This document shows, one piece after another, positions 8,724 to 17,031 of a DNA stretch of 64,000 nucleotides. The position numbers and the translations under genes were made by a program. The DNA comes from Planctomycetaceae bacterium. GTDB lineage: Bacteria > Planctomycetota > Planctomycetia > Pirellulales > PNKZ01. Below the pieces are notes generated by a model that was given only the letters and a program-made list of their open reading frames with translations, did not search any database and was not told the DNA's origin. How positions within the stretch are numbered: the first letter of the stretch is position 1; each line of letters opens with the position of its first letter. The stretch lies in the NCBI GenBank assembly GCA_016793115.1, contig JAEUIN010000273.1, positions 62,001 through 126,000 of the forward strand. Direction: 5' to 3'.

Positions 8724-9707
8724 CTAGAGTTTCTGGAATTCGATTTCGCGGCGGACTCGTTCGACGTCCGCGTCGACCATCATCGCGACCAACTGCGGAA
8801 AGCGGACTTCCGGTTGCCAACCGAGTTTCGCGCGTGCCTTCGTCGCGTCGCCGCAAAGCTCGTTGACTTCGGCCGGGCGCAACAGAGTCGGATCGGTTTC
8901 GACGTGCTTCGTGTAGTCTAAACCGACATGGCCGAACGCCGTTTCGACAAGGTCACGTACGCTGTGCATTTCGCCCATCGCCACGACATAGTCGTCGGGC
9001 TCCGGTTGCTGCAGCATCAGCCACATGGCGCGGACATAGTCGCCGGCGAACCCCCAATCGCGGCGTGCGTCGAGATTGCCGAGTTTGAGCTTCTCTTGTA
9101 CGCCAAGTTTGATGCGGGCCACGGCATCCGTCACCTTGCGCGTGACGAACTCTTTGCCGCGGAGCGGCGATTCGTGATTAAAGAGGATTCCGGAACAGGC
9201 GAACATGCCGTAGCTTTCGCGATAGTTCACCGTGATCCAATGACCGTACACTTTAGAGACGCCGTACGGACTGCGCGGCCAAAAGGGGGTCGATTCGCGC
9301 TGCGGCGATTCGACGACCTTGCCGAACATCTCGCTGCTGCTGGCCTGATAGAAGCGAATCGTGGGATCGACGAAGCGAATCGCCTCCAAAACCCGCGTAA
9401 CGCCCAGCGCCGTGACGTCGCCCGTCAGCAGCGGCTGGCCCCAACTCGTCGGCACGAAGCTCTGCGCGGCCAGATTGTAGACTTCGCGGGGCGCCACATC
9501 ACGAATGATGTTGACCAACGAAAGCTGATCGTGAAGATCGGCCTGATGAAGACGGAGCTTCTCGCGAAGATGAGCGATGCGCTCGAAGCTGTCGGTGCTA
9601 GATCGGCGTACGATGCCGTGGACTTCGTACCCCTTACTGAGCAACAACTCGGAGAGGTATGCACCGTCTTGGCCGGTGATGCCCGTAATGAGTGCGATGC
9701 GTTTCAT
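8724..9707 (-). CDS. gmd: GDP-mannose 4,6-dehydratase
   Basis: A 327-residue extended SDR. The N-terminus ALITGITGQDGAYLSELL is diagnostic for Gmd, and SPYGVSKVYGHW carries the catalytic Tyr and Lys. It converts GDP-D-mannose to GDP-4-keto-6-deoxy-D-mannose, the branch point to GDP-rhamnose, GDP-fucose or GDP-talose. The ATG at 9707 is chosen because it begins exactly at the Rossmann strand; an upstream in-frame start at 9851 would add 48 unrelated residues. It lies downstream of gyrA on the same strand with a 174-bp gap that carries a strong palindrome, so it probably has its own promoter. rmd and ugd follow. Confidence 0.93.
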   Translation of the reverse strand: MKRIALITGITGQDGAYLSELLLSKGYEVHGIVRRSSTDSFERIAHLREKLRLHQADLHDQLSLVNIIRDVAPREVYNLAAQSFVPTSWGQPLLTGDVTALGVTRVLEAIRFVDPTIRFYQASSSEMFGKVVESPQRESTPFWPRSPYGVSKVYGHWITVNYRESYGMFACSGILFNHESPLRGKEFVTRKVTDAVARIKLGVQEKLKLGNLDARRDWGFAGDYVRAMWLMLQQPEPDDYVVAMGEMHSVRDLVETAFGHVGLDYTKHVETDPTLLRPAEVNELCGDATKARAKLGWQPEVRFPQLVAMMVDADVERVRREIEFQKL

Positions 9708-9823
9708 GGAAGCGCCGGGAGGCCGCGAGAGGTGACCGGGAATGTCGGTCACCCCAGAATAGTCAGTCGCGACGCAATTGCCGACAGCGAGTCTTGCAAT
9801 TTGCCCACTTCGGTCGACACCCG

Positions 9824-9846
9824 GTCCCCGGCGAGTCGCCGGGGAC
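9824..9846. terminator. GC-rich palindrome after gyrA, possible terminator
   Basis: Arms GTCCCCGGCGA (9824-9834) and TCGCCGGGGAC (9836-9846) are perfectly complementary around a single central base, so a stem of about 9 bp with a 5-nt loop can form. It lies 36 bp beyond the gyrA stop. There is no T-run on either strand, so it is either a weak intrinsic terminator or an mRNA 3'-end stabilising hairpin. Confidence 0.45.
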
Positions 9847-9881
9847 TTCAATGCGCGAATCGGTGAAATCGATCGTATCGG

Positions 9882-12656
9882 TTACGACGGGCCGGCCTCC
9901 GGCGGCGCAACGGGAGATGGAGCATCCGACGACTCGTCGGTCGCCGGCAAATCGTCCGGCGGCACCCGAACCACGGCGGCGAGCGTATCTCCTTCATCAA
10001 GCGACATGATCCGCACGCCTTGCGTGTTACGGCCGATCACGCTGACATCTTTGGCCGCAATGCGCTGAATCTTGCCGCCGGCGGTGATCATCAGCAGTTC
10101 GTCGGAGTCGCGCACCGCGACGATGTTAACGACCGGGCCGTTGCGTTCCGTCGTTTTAATGTCGCGAATACCTTTACCGCCGCGACGCTGCGTCCGATAA
10201 CGGGCCGCGGAGCTTTCATCGTCTTCCGCCGGCTCCTCCGGCAGCGCGACCTCGGCCGCGGCTTCGATTTCCTCCGCCTCTTCGCTCTCGACGCGGGTGC
10301 CCGTCAGCGGATCGTTCGGCCCGAACGGTGTGCGTTTGCCGTAGCCGTTGGTGCAGGCGGTGAGCAGCGTGGCCTCGGGATCGGCGACGACCATGCCGAC
10401 CACGGTCTGCCCCTTTGAAAGCTTGATGCCTTTCACGCCGCTCGTATTCCGACCCATCGAGCGGGCATCGGCCTGATCAAAGCGAATGGCCATCCCGCCG
10501 GAGGTCGAAAGCAGAATCTCATCGCCGGTCTTGGTGACAGCAACGTCGACCAACTCATCCCCTTCTTTGAGCTTGATGGCGATCAGCCCGGTCTTGAGCG
10601 GCCGGCCGTATTGGCTGAGCGGCGTTTTCTTAACGAGGCCTTGCCGAGTGGCCATGATCAGGTAGTGATTCGGGGCCGAGAAATCGCGGATCGGCGTGCA
10701 ATAGGCGATCTTTTCCCCTTCGCCGAAGTTGAGCAAGTTGACCACCGCGCGCCCCTTGCTTTCGCGGGCCAGTTGCGGAATGTCATAGACTTTGAGCCAG
10801 TAGACTTTGCCGACGTTGGTGAAGAAAAGCAGATAGTCGTGCGTACTGGCGACAAAGAGGTTGCGAATCGGATCTTCGTCGTCGCTCTTGGCGCCGGTGA
10901 TTCCTTTGCCGCCGCGCTTCTGAGCGCGGTAGGTCGTCGTCGGCGTGCGCTTGATGTAGCCCTGGTGCGAGATCGTCACCACCATGTTTTCTTCGGTGAT
11001 GAGGTCTTCGAGGTTCACCTCGCCGATCTCCTCGCCGCTGATCTCGGTACGGCGCTCGTCGCCGAGCTTGCGCCCCATTTCGACAAGATCCGCGCGGATG
11101 ATCGCGTAGATATTCGCTTCGTCGCCGAGGATGCGAACATATTCGGCGATCTCCGTGAGCAATTCGCCGTATTCTCCGCCGAGTTTTTCTTGCTCGAGAT
11201 TGACCAACTGGCCAAGCGTCATGCGGAGGATCGCTTCGGCCTGCACGGCCGTAAGCGTGTAGCTCGAGGCCACGCCGCGTTCGGAGGTGAAATCCGCATA
11301 GCCTTGCGGACCGAGAGCGCGCTCCATGAGCGCGGCCGGAGTTTCGATCGTCATCAGGCGCATCTTAGCCTCGGCTTGCGTGGCCGAAGTACGGATGACT
11401 CGGATGACTTCGTCGATGTTGGCGTGGGCCAGCAGCAAACCTTCGACGGTGTGCTTTCGCTGCCGAGCCCGATTCAGCAGAAATTGCGTCCGACGGCGAA
11501 TGACGATCGCGCGGTGGCGAACGTATTCCTGCAGCAACTCTTTGATGTTGAGCGTGCGCGGCTTGCCGTCGACGAGCGCCAGGAAGATCAACGAGAACGT
11601 GTCTTGCAGCGGCGAGAATTGGTAGAGCTGATTCAGCACGACGTCGGGGTCGGCGCCGCGTTTCAATTCAATGATCAAACGGACCGGTTCGTTGAGATCG
11701 CTCTCGTCGCGAACGGCGGTGATATCTTTAACCTTGTCTTCTTCAGCCAGTTCGACGATTGCCTTATGAACGCGATCGCGTGCTTGTTGAAACGGAATTT
11801 CGTTGACGACGATTCGCTGCCGACCCTTGGCATATTCTTCTACTTTCGTGCGGGCGCGCACGACGACCGTACTGCGGCCGGTGTAGTAGCCGCGCCGAAT
11901 GCCCGCGCGGCCTTGGATGATGCCGCCGGTCGGGAAGTCGGGCCCGGGGAGCACTTCCATGATTTCATCGATGGACGCGCCCGGGTTGTCGATCAACTTC
12001 ACGGCCGCGGCGCAAACTTCGCGCAAGTTGTGCGGCGGCACGCTCGTCGCCATGCCGACGGCGATGCCGTTGGCTCCGTTGACGAGCAAGTTGGGAAACT
12101 TGCTCGGCAGCACGGTCGGCTCCATCCGCCGTTCGTCGTACGTCGGCGTAAAGTCGACCGTGTCGAGCTTGATGTCGTCCATCATCAGCGCGGCGATCGG
12201 CGACATGCGAGCTTCGGTATAACGCATGGCGGCGGCGGGCAACCCGGCGATGGACCCGAAGTTGCCTTGCTTGTCGATCAGCACGTGGCGCATGTTCCAT
12301 TCTTGAGCCATGCGCACAAGAGTCGGATAGATGACGCTTTCGCCGTGCGGGTGATAGTTACCGCTCGTATCGCCGGAGATCTTAGCGCACTTCACGCGGG
12401 CCGCGCCGGGCGTGAGATTCAGGTCGTTCATGGCGACGAGGATGCGCCGCTGCGAGGGCTTGAGTCCGTCGCGCACATCGGGAAGCGCGCGACTGACAAT
12501 GACGCTCATCGCGTACGTCAGATAACTCCCTTTAAGCTCTTCCTCGATGGGTAGGTCGATGATATTGCCCCCCATCACGCCGCCGGGCAATTCGCCGCCG
12601 GCGCTTTCGCCGACCGGTTCGTTCATCGAGTCATCAGGCGTATCGTCGTCGGCCAA
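9882..12656 (-). CDS. gyrA: DNA gyrase subunit A
   Basis: A 924-residue type IIA topoisomerase A subunit that cuts and rejoins DNA and, with GyrB, introduces negative supercoils. The winged-helix/tower core is recognisable: HPHGES at 103-107, RYTEARM with the active-site Tyr at about 146, then the coiled-coil gate. The C-terminal beta-pinwheel holds the GyrA box QKRGGKG at about residue 577, which identifies it as GyrA rather than ParC, and a second box-like QRRGGKG at about 823. Just before the second box is an acidic insert (residues about 790-815). The quinolone-determining region has Ser107 (E. coli 83) but Pro111 where E. coli has Asp87. gyrB is not adjacent. Confidence 0.96.
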   Translation of the reverse strand: MADDDTPDDSMNEPVGESAGGELPGGVMGGNIIDLPIEEELKGSYLTYAMSVIVSRALPDVRDGLKPSQRRILVAMNDLNLTPGAARVKCAKISGDTSGNYHPHGESVIYPTLVRMAQEWNMRHVLIDKQGNFGSIAGLPAAAMRYTEARMSPIAALMMDDIKLDTVDFTPTYDERRMEPTVLPSKFPNLLVNGANGIAVGMATSVPPHNLREVCAAAVKLIDNPGASIDEIMEVLPGPDFPTGGIIQGRAGIRRGYYTGRSTVVVRARTKVEEYAKGRQRIVVNEIPFQQARDRVHKAIVELAEEDKVKDITAVRDESDLNEPVRLIIELKRGADPDVVLNQLYQFSPLQDTFSLIFLALVDGKPRTLNIKELLQEYVRHRAIVIRRRTQFLLNRARQRKHTVEGLLLAHANIDEVIRVIRTSATQAEAKMRLMTIETPAALMERALGPQGYADFTSERGVASSYTLTAVQAEAILRMTLGQLVNLEQEKLGGEYGELLTEIAEYVRILGDEANIYAIIRADLVEMGRKLGDERRTEISGEEIGEVNLEDLITEENMVVTISHQGYIKRTPTTTYRAQKRGGKGITGAKSDDEDPIRNLFVASTHDYLLFFTNVGKVYWLKVYDIPQLARESKGRAVVNLLNFGEGEKIAYCTPIRDFSAPNHYLIMATRQGLVKKTPLSQYGRPLKTGLIAIKLKEGDELVDVAVTKTGDEILLSTSGGMAIRFDQADARSMGRNTSGVKGIKLSKGQTVVGMVVADPEATLLTACTNGYGKRTPFGPNDPLTGTRVESEEAEEIEAAAEVALPEEPAEDDESSAARYRTQRRGGKGIRDIKTTERNGPVVNIVAVRDSDELLMITAGGKIQRIAAKDVSVIGRNTQGVRIMSLDEGDTLAAVVRVPPDDLPATDESSDAPSPVAPPEAGPS

Positions 12657-13078
12657 CTTGGCAATCCTTTATGTCGATTTTCGCCAGGCGAACCGGAGTA
12701 AAATCCCCGGCCGCCGCAGGCTTCGCCGGCGGCAAGATTTCGCGGCCGCAACGGCGTGAAAACTCGGGCCAAATGCAAACCGTTAATCTACCTTTTTTCG
12801 TCCCCGTTCACAATCGGCCGACCGGCGTCGGACGCCCGCTTTTTAGCCCAATTTACGATCGAAAAAGGCGGGACTCCATCGCTCGGTTGACGGCGCGATC
12901 CGCCGACGATCCTGAGCGTCGATCTCCTTGCGAACGAGAACCAATTCTCGTAACTTGCGGTCTTCTTCGTAGCGAGCGTTTCGCGACCGACGAGTCGCAC
13001 GCTTCGCGTCGTTGACGAAGGATCGAACGATCGATCGTTTCGCCGACGACCCCGTCGCTAATAGCCAGAGTTTATCCC
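12657..13078. other. Divergent intergenic region between gyrA and dapL
   Basis: About 420 bp without a convincing gene. It must hold the promoters of gyrA (minus) and dapL (plus). The only clear structure is a 14-bp palindrome at 13026-13039. Short frames here have no recognisable products. Confidence 0.6.
13026..13039. promoter_or_regulatory. Perfect palindrome upstream of dapL, candidate operator
   Basis: AACGATCGATCGTT is a perfect 14-bp palindrome ending 39 bp before the dapL start. Position and symmetry suit a dimeric regulator, but a GATC-rich palindrome could also arise by chance or be a methylation site. Confidence 0.35.
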
Positions 13079-14311
13079 ATGTCCGATCCTTATTTTCAGT
13101 CGCGATTCGCCGATCGCATCGGCGGCCCCAACTACGGCAAGGGGACCGAAATCTATAAGTTCGAGAAGATCAAGCGAGCTAAGCGCAAGGCGCTCGCCGA
13201 TCATCCTGAACGATCGCTCGTCGACTTCGGCATAGGGGAGAATGATGAACCGGCGCCGGAGAATATTCGTCGCGTGCTGGCCGAAGAAGCGAACAAGAGC
13301 GAGAACCGCGGCTACGCCGATAACGGCATCGCGGCCTACAAGGAAGCCGCCGCGCGCTTCTTGAAGAGAGAATTCGGCGTCGACCTCGACCCCGCCAAGG
13401 AAATCAATCACTGCATCGGCACGAAGACGGCCCTGGCCATGCTGCCCGCGGCGTTCATCAATCCCGGCGACGTCACGCTGATGACCGTCCCGGGTTACCC
13501 CGTGGCCGGCACGCACACCAAGTACTACGGCGGCGAAGTTCATCGACTGCCGTTGTTGCCGCAGAACGACTTCTTCCCCGACCTAGATTCGATTCCGGCC
13601 AATGTACTCGGGCGCACCAAACTTCTGGTGCTCTGCTATCCAAATAGCCCGACGGGAAAGACCGCGACGGTCGATTTCTACAAGCGGGCCGTCGATTTCG
13701 CGCTCAAGAACAAGATCGTTATCATCCAAGACGCGGCGCACAGCATGCTGTCGTACGATCAGAAGCCTCTCAGCTTCTTGCAAGTGCCGGGCGCGAAAGA
13801 AGTCGGCGTCGAGGTGCACTCGATGTCGAAGGGTTTCCACATGATCGGCTGGCGGATGGGCTTCGTCGCCGGCCATGAGAAGATCGTACAGGCTTTCGCC
13901 GACGTGAAAGACAACAGCGACTCCGGTCAATTCATGGCGATCCAAAAGGCGGCCGCCGCCGCTCTCGACGACGCCTCAATTCCGGTTCGCGTCCGCGCGA
14001 AGTACGAACGGCGATTGAAGAAGCTCGTCGACGTGCTCACGCGATGCGGTTTCGAGTGCAAGATGCCCGGCGGCACTTACTTTCTTTACACTAAGTCGCC
14101 CAAGGGCTTGGCCGACGGCACGGTGTTTGAGAACGGCGAGGCCGCGAGCCAGTATCTGATTACGCAACACTCGATCGTCACAGTGCCCTGGGACGACGCC
14201 GGCCCGCATTTGCGCTTCTCAGTGACCTACGAAGCCGCCGATGAAGCTGCGGAGGATAACCTGATGCGTACGACAGAGGAACGACTGAAGCAGATCAAAC
14301 CGGTGTTCTGA
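13079..14311 (+). CDS. dapL: LL-diaminopimelate aminotransferase
   Basis: A 410-residue fold-type I PLP aminotransferase, of the length typical for DapL. The PLP-binding lysine is Lys251 in SMSKGFHMIGWRMGF. Substrate-binding features include GIGENDEPAP near residue 50, YADNGIAAYKEA near 80 and CYPNSPTGKTA near 188. DapL converts tetrahydrodipicolinate directly to LL-diaminopimelate with glutamate, bypassing the succinylase or acetylase steps of lysine and peptidoglycan synthesis; planctomycetes are known to carry this route. It is transcribed alone and ends at a strong bidirectional terminator. A general aspartate-type aminotransferase is the alternative. Confidence 0.82.
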   Translation: MSDPYFQSRFADRIGGPNYGKGTEIYKFEKIKRAKRKALADHPERSLVDFGIGENDEPAPENIRRVLAEEANKSENRGYADNGIAAYKEAAARFLKREFGVDLDPAKEINHCIGTKTALAMLPAAFINPGDVTLMTVPGYPVAGTHTKYYGGEVHRLPLLPQNDFFPDLDSIPANVLGRTKLLVLCYPNSPTGKTATVDFYKRAVDFALKNKIVIIQDAAHSMLSYDQKPLSFLQVPGAKEVGVEVHSMSKGFHMIGWRMGFVAGHEKIVQAFADVKDNSDSGQFMAIQKAAAAALDDASIPVRVRAKYERRLKKLVDVLTRCGFECKMPGGTYFLYTKSPKGLADGTVFENGEAASQYLITQHSIVTVPWDDAGPHLRFSVTYEAADEAAEDNLMRTTEERLKQIKPVF

Positions 14312-14341
14312 CCAACTTCAGCGAGCGGGTAGAGCCCCAAG

Positions 14342-14393
14342 AAAAACGACGACGCCGGAGAGGAAGGACTCCGCTCCGGCGTCATTGCTTTTT
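14342..14393. terminator. Bidirectional intrinsic terminator
   Basis: A perfect 10-bp stem, GACGCCGGAG (14351-14360) with CTCCGGCGTC (14374-14383), has a 13-nt loop. It is flanked by five T after it (14389-14393) and five A before it (14342-14346), so it can stop both dapL (plus) and the convergent pilin-like gene (minus). Confidence 0.85.
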
Positions 14394-14416
14394 CCGTGGC
14401 CGGCGAAACGGAGATT

Positions 14417-14782
14417 TTACTTTTGGCCGCCGTGTCCATGGCCGTTGTCGCCTTCGCCGCCGATGCCGCTGGAGCAAATCGCGACGCACTTTGAATTGCC
14501 CCAATCACCGGTGGCCCAGGGCAAATCGCAAAAGTCGGCGTTGTCATGAAAGCTGCCGCCGCCGGTGAACGTGTGGTGGCCGGTGACGCCGCTGTAGCTG
14601 TACGACTGATTCAAATTGGCCAGAGCTTGTGCTAAGTCGGCGAGTTCGGTGACGACCGAATCGCGCAGCGACGATAGGCCGGCGATAACGCCGATGACGA
14701 GCACGCTGGCGATCAGCATGACTTCTGCCGAAAGGATGGCGCCATGGTCTTCAATCCAGAACCGGGCAAACAAGCTTTTCAT
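14417..14782 (-). CDS. Small Flp/type IVb pilin-like membrane protein
   Basis: A 121-residue protein beginning with a short basic leader, then EDHGAILSAEVMLIASVLVI, a hydrophobic helix with an acidic residue near its start. This resembles type IVb (Flp) prepilins, which are cut after Gly and keep a Glu near position 5; here the Glu falls at position 6 after the presumed Gly-Ala cut. The helix is followed by a Leu/Ala/Gln-rich segment and a Gly/His-rich tail with three Cys (in FCDLPW and KCVAIC). No tad/cpa assembly genes are nearby, so it would depend on a locus elsewhere. It is transcribed alone and shares a terminator with dapL. The pilin role is inferred. Confidence 0.6.
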   Translation of the reverse strand: MKSLFARFWIEDHGAILSAEVMLIASVLVIGVIAGLSSLRDSVVTELADLAQALANLNQSYSYSGVTGHHTFTGGGSFHDNADFCDLPWATGDWGNSKCVAICSSGIGGEGDNGHGHGGQK

Positions 14783-15432
14783 AATGATGCGACTCCGCGG
14801 AGGTGAGAGAATTATTCCTGACGGCCGAGCGCTCGCGAGGACGTTCGAACGACGTCCGGGGGATTAGCAAATGCCGTCCGACGTCGTCGCAGGCGCTCGG
14901 CAATCGAGGACCTAAATTGCACGCTACTTGGACTGGGCCGATCTCCAACACGATTTCACACGTCGATGTTGCAAATAATCGACGCGGTTTCGATTCGGCG
15001 ACGTAACAATCTGCGCAGACTGCGCAACCCGACTCCGGATTTATCTAAAGTGCCGGTCGCACCGATCCGTGCGATTCTGTGCCGCTTCGAAAAGCATCGG
15101 CGGCGACGCGACGGCAATCGAAAAAACGCAGCCGATGGATGCTGTTCGCGCGCAGCGGTCGACGACCGCGGCGGATGTAGAAAGCCGCGACCGACCTCTT
15201 CATGTAAGTTATTTACGGTGATATGTTTACGACACGAGCCATGGGTTTCAGCGAGTTCACCGTATTCCTCACAGGCGGCAAATAAACGCCGGCGAGCGCG
15301 CATCCACATTAGTGAGCGGCTTGCCGGCACTGGAAAAGAGTTCCGGCATCTCACTTTCGCCGGTGAGCCGCTTGCGAGTCGGCCGGGGCAGGCCGACCGC
15401 ATGCCTGACGGCGGCAGAGTTGAGGCTGGCCG
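14783..15432. other. 650-bp region without a convincing gene
   Basis: No frame here gives a recognisable protein. Frames spanning it on either strand (for example 14966-15436 plus and 14956-15552 minus) are Arg-rich and look like GC-driven noise. In planctomycete loci of this kind an ECF sigma gene often precedes the anti-sigma-like gene; none is seen. The region carries a long hairpin at 15312-15375. Confidence 0.6.
15312..15375 (+). promoter_or_regulatory. Long hairpin upstream of anti-sigma-like gene
   Basis: GCGGCTTGCCGGC (15316-15328) can pair with GCCGGTGAGCCGC (15359-15371) through 13 pairs including two G-U pairs, and pairing extends a few bases outward. The 30-nt loop holds a second small GGAA/TTCC pair. 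It lies about 58 bp before the start of the next gene, so it may act as a leader structure or an upstream terminator; there is no T-run. Confidence 0.35.
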
Positions 15433-16050
15433 ATGAGTCGCGACGTTTCCGATGAGCTTTTTTGGCAGGCGTATCGCTACGCCGTCGGCGAGTTCACCGA
15501 CGAAGAGAGCCGGGAATTCGAAAACTTTCTTGAGTCGAATCTGCTGGCTCAAGAAGCGCTTGCTGAAACGGTGGGCATTCAGGCGATGGTGAAGGCAGCG
15601 TGTGAATTAGCGCCCGCTGTCGGCAGCGCGCCGGTGGGCGTCCAGGGTTCCAACTTGCCGAATTCACCGCCTCTATTCCACACCGTCCGACGAAGCCATT
15701 GGCAACCGGCCGCTGCCTGGACGATGCTCGGGGCGGCCGCCTGTTTGGCGATCATGTTCGCCGTCGATTCCCCGCGCAGGTCGAACATCGACGAGCCGGC
15801 GCCGATTGCCGCCTCTCAATTCGAAGCCGACGCGCGACTACTGGCGGCCTTGCGGATCGACGACGGGGAATTCGACGAAGAAGCGTCGCGCCTCGTTCCT
15901 CCGTTGGCAGCCCATTCGGATACGCATGAATTCGATTCAGCGGATTTCAACGCCGATGAATTGCCTGGCGACGAGACGGCGGGCGATGTAATCGCACCGG
16001 ATTGGCTTTTGGCGGCCGTCGCTGAATCAACCGGCGCAACCACGGAATAG
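15433..16050 (+). CDS. Anti-sigma-factor-like single-pass membrane protein
   Basis: A 205-residue protein. The N-terminus (ELFWQAYRYAVGEFTDEES and FENFLESN) resembles the helical N-terminal domain of planctomycete anti-sigma factors, without an obvious zinc-binding HxxxC cluster. One membrane segment lies at about residues 96-116 (WTMLGAAACLAIMFAVDS), followed by an acidic, probably disordered exported tail. A secreted helical protein and the DUF1549/DUF1501 pair follow on the same strand. Such proteins normally bind an ECF sigma factor encoded just upstream, but none is visible. The last codons and stop are duplicated 84 bp downstream. The function is inferred from layout more than from strong motifs. 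Confidence 0.5.
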   Translation: MSRDVSDELFWQAYRYAVGEFTDEESREFENFLESNLLAQEALAETVGIQAMVKAACELAPAVGSAPVGVQGSNLPNSPPLFHTVRRSHWQPAAAWTMLGAAACLAIMFAVDSPRRSNIDEPAPIAASQFEADARLLAALRIDDGEFDEEASRLVPPLAAHSDTHEFDSADFNADELPGDETAGDVIAPDWLLAAVAESTGATTE

Positions 16051-16135
16051 TTTCAAGAACTCGAAGCCGGTCATCGTCATGCGGTCGTTAAAACTTCCGG
16101 TGACGAAATGACTAATGAAGTAACCACGGAATAGT
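16038..16135 (+). repeat. Direct repeat duplicating the 3' end of the anti-sigma-like gene
   Basis: AACCACGGAATAGT occurs at 16038-16051 and 16122-16135. Both copies encode Thr-Thr-Glu-stop in the same reading frame, and the 27 codons between them contain no other stop. The second copy could be a relic of a longer C-terminus or a small tandem duplication. Confidence 0.6.
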
Positions 16136-16147
16136 CAGGTCTTACCG

Positions 16148-16864
16148 ATGAAGTCGATTAAGTGGACGATGAGCGGAGCGGCGATCTTGTCGACGACGCT
16201 CATTGTAGCACTTCTGGTAGAACACGGCTTCTCTGCCGCCGACGACGCTCGCATTATTCCGACGACGTCGGCGACAAGCGCAGCCGCGACTAAGGTTCCG
16301 TCGGACAAACTAGCGAAAACGTCGAAGAACGTACGCCCCGGTCAAATGGGCTTCACGGCGGAGCGAGAAGCGGCCGCGTTGACATTCGTCCGTCAGCATC
16401 ACCCCGAGTTGGCCGACCTGCTAACTCGTTTGAAGGATCGCCGCCCGCAAGAGTACCAGAAAGCCATTCGGGATCTGTTTCGAGTCAGCGAGCGATTGGC
16501 GCTCAGCAACGAACAGCAGCCGGCACGCTACGAATTGGAATTGCAGGAATGGAAGCTAGCGTCGCGCATTCAGCTTTTAGCTGCCCGCATGAGCATGAAC
16601 GGTTCGCCTGAGTTGGAACAAGAGTTGCGCGGCTTGCTGGCCGGTCAACTTGAGGTGCATCGCCAACTTGTGAAATTTAACTACGATCGCGCCGCGACGC
16701 GGGCCGCTGCGCTCGCCGCGGAGCTCGAAGACATCGAAGCCCGCAAAGCCGCGCTCGTCAATGAGCGGTACCAGGAAGCCATGAAAGCGGTCGGCGCAAA
16801 AAAACAGTCGGCTCGTCCGAGCGGCCCGGGAAAGTCCGCCGGCGGCGTCAAACCCGCAAAGTGA
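16148..16864 (+). CDS. Secreted helical hypothetical protein, 238 aa
   Basis: The protein starts with a signal-anchor-like segment (residues about 8-28, SGAAILSTTLIVALLVEHGF) and continues as a mostly helical, charged region. Residues about 75-215 contain heptad-like Leu/Ala patterns (LADLLTRLKDRRP, LEQELRGLLAGQLEVHRQL), suggesting a coiled coil. The C-terminus is Lys/Gly/Pro-rich and disordered. No named family is recognised. It sits between an anti-sigma-like gene and the DUF1549/DUF1553 gene on the same strand, a layout suggesting that these exported proteins are made together. It may be a periplasmic partner of the cytochrome-like protein; this is inference. Confidence 0.6.
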   Translation: MKSIKWTMSGAAILSTTLIVALLVEHGFSAADDARIIPTTSATSAAATKVPSDKLAKTSKNVRPGQMGFTAEREAAALTFVRQHHPELADLLTRLKDRRPQEYQKAIRDLFRVSERLALSNEQQPARYELELQEWKLASRIQLLAARMSMNGSPELEQELRGLLAGQLEVHRQLVKFNYDRAATRAAALAAELEDIEARKAALVNERYQEAMKAVGAKKQSARPSGPGKSAGGVKPAK

Positions 16865-17031
16865 TCGATAACCTGCGTCTTCGTGAGAATTCTCGTAACG
16901 TATTGCTTCGAATCGACAACTTGATACCAGCACTTTCGTGCGCTTAGCCTAAGCCCAATTTCGTCCCCGACGCATTCGGATCGGACGAGCCTTTCCAGAC
17001 ACGCCCACCTTCCCGACGAGAGAAACGAGCC

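Noticed and set aside
10611..12554. 647-codon frame antisense to gyrA
   Set aside because: The opposite strand is unmistakable gyrA, and the frame has the composition of a complementary-strand artefact.
14956..15552. Frames on both strands upstream of the anti-sigma-like gene, considered as a possible ECF sigma factor
   Set aside because: Neither translation has sigma region 2 or 4 motifs; both are Arg-rich and lack plausible starts.
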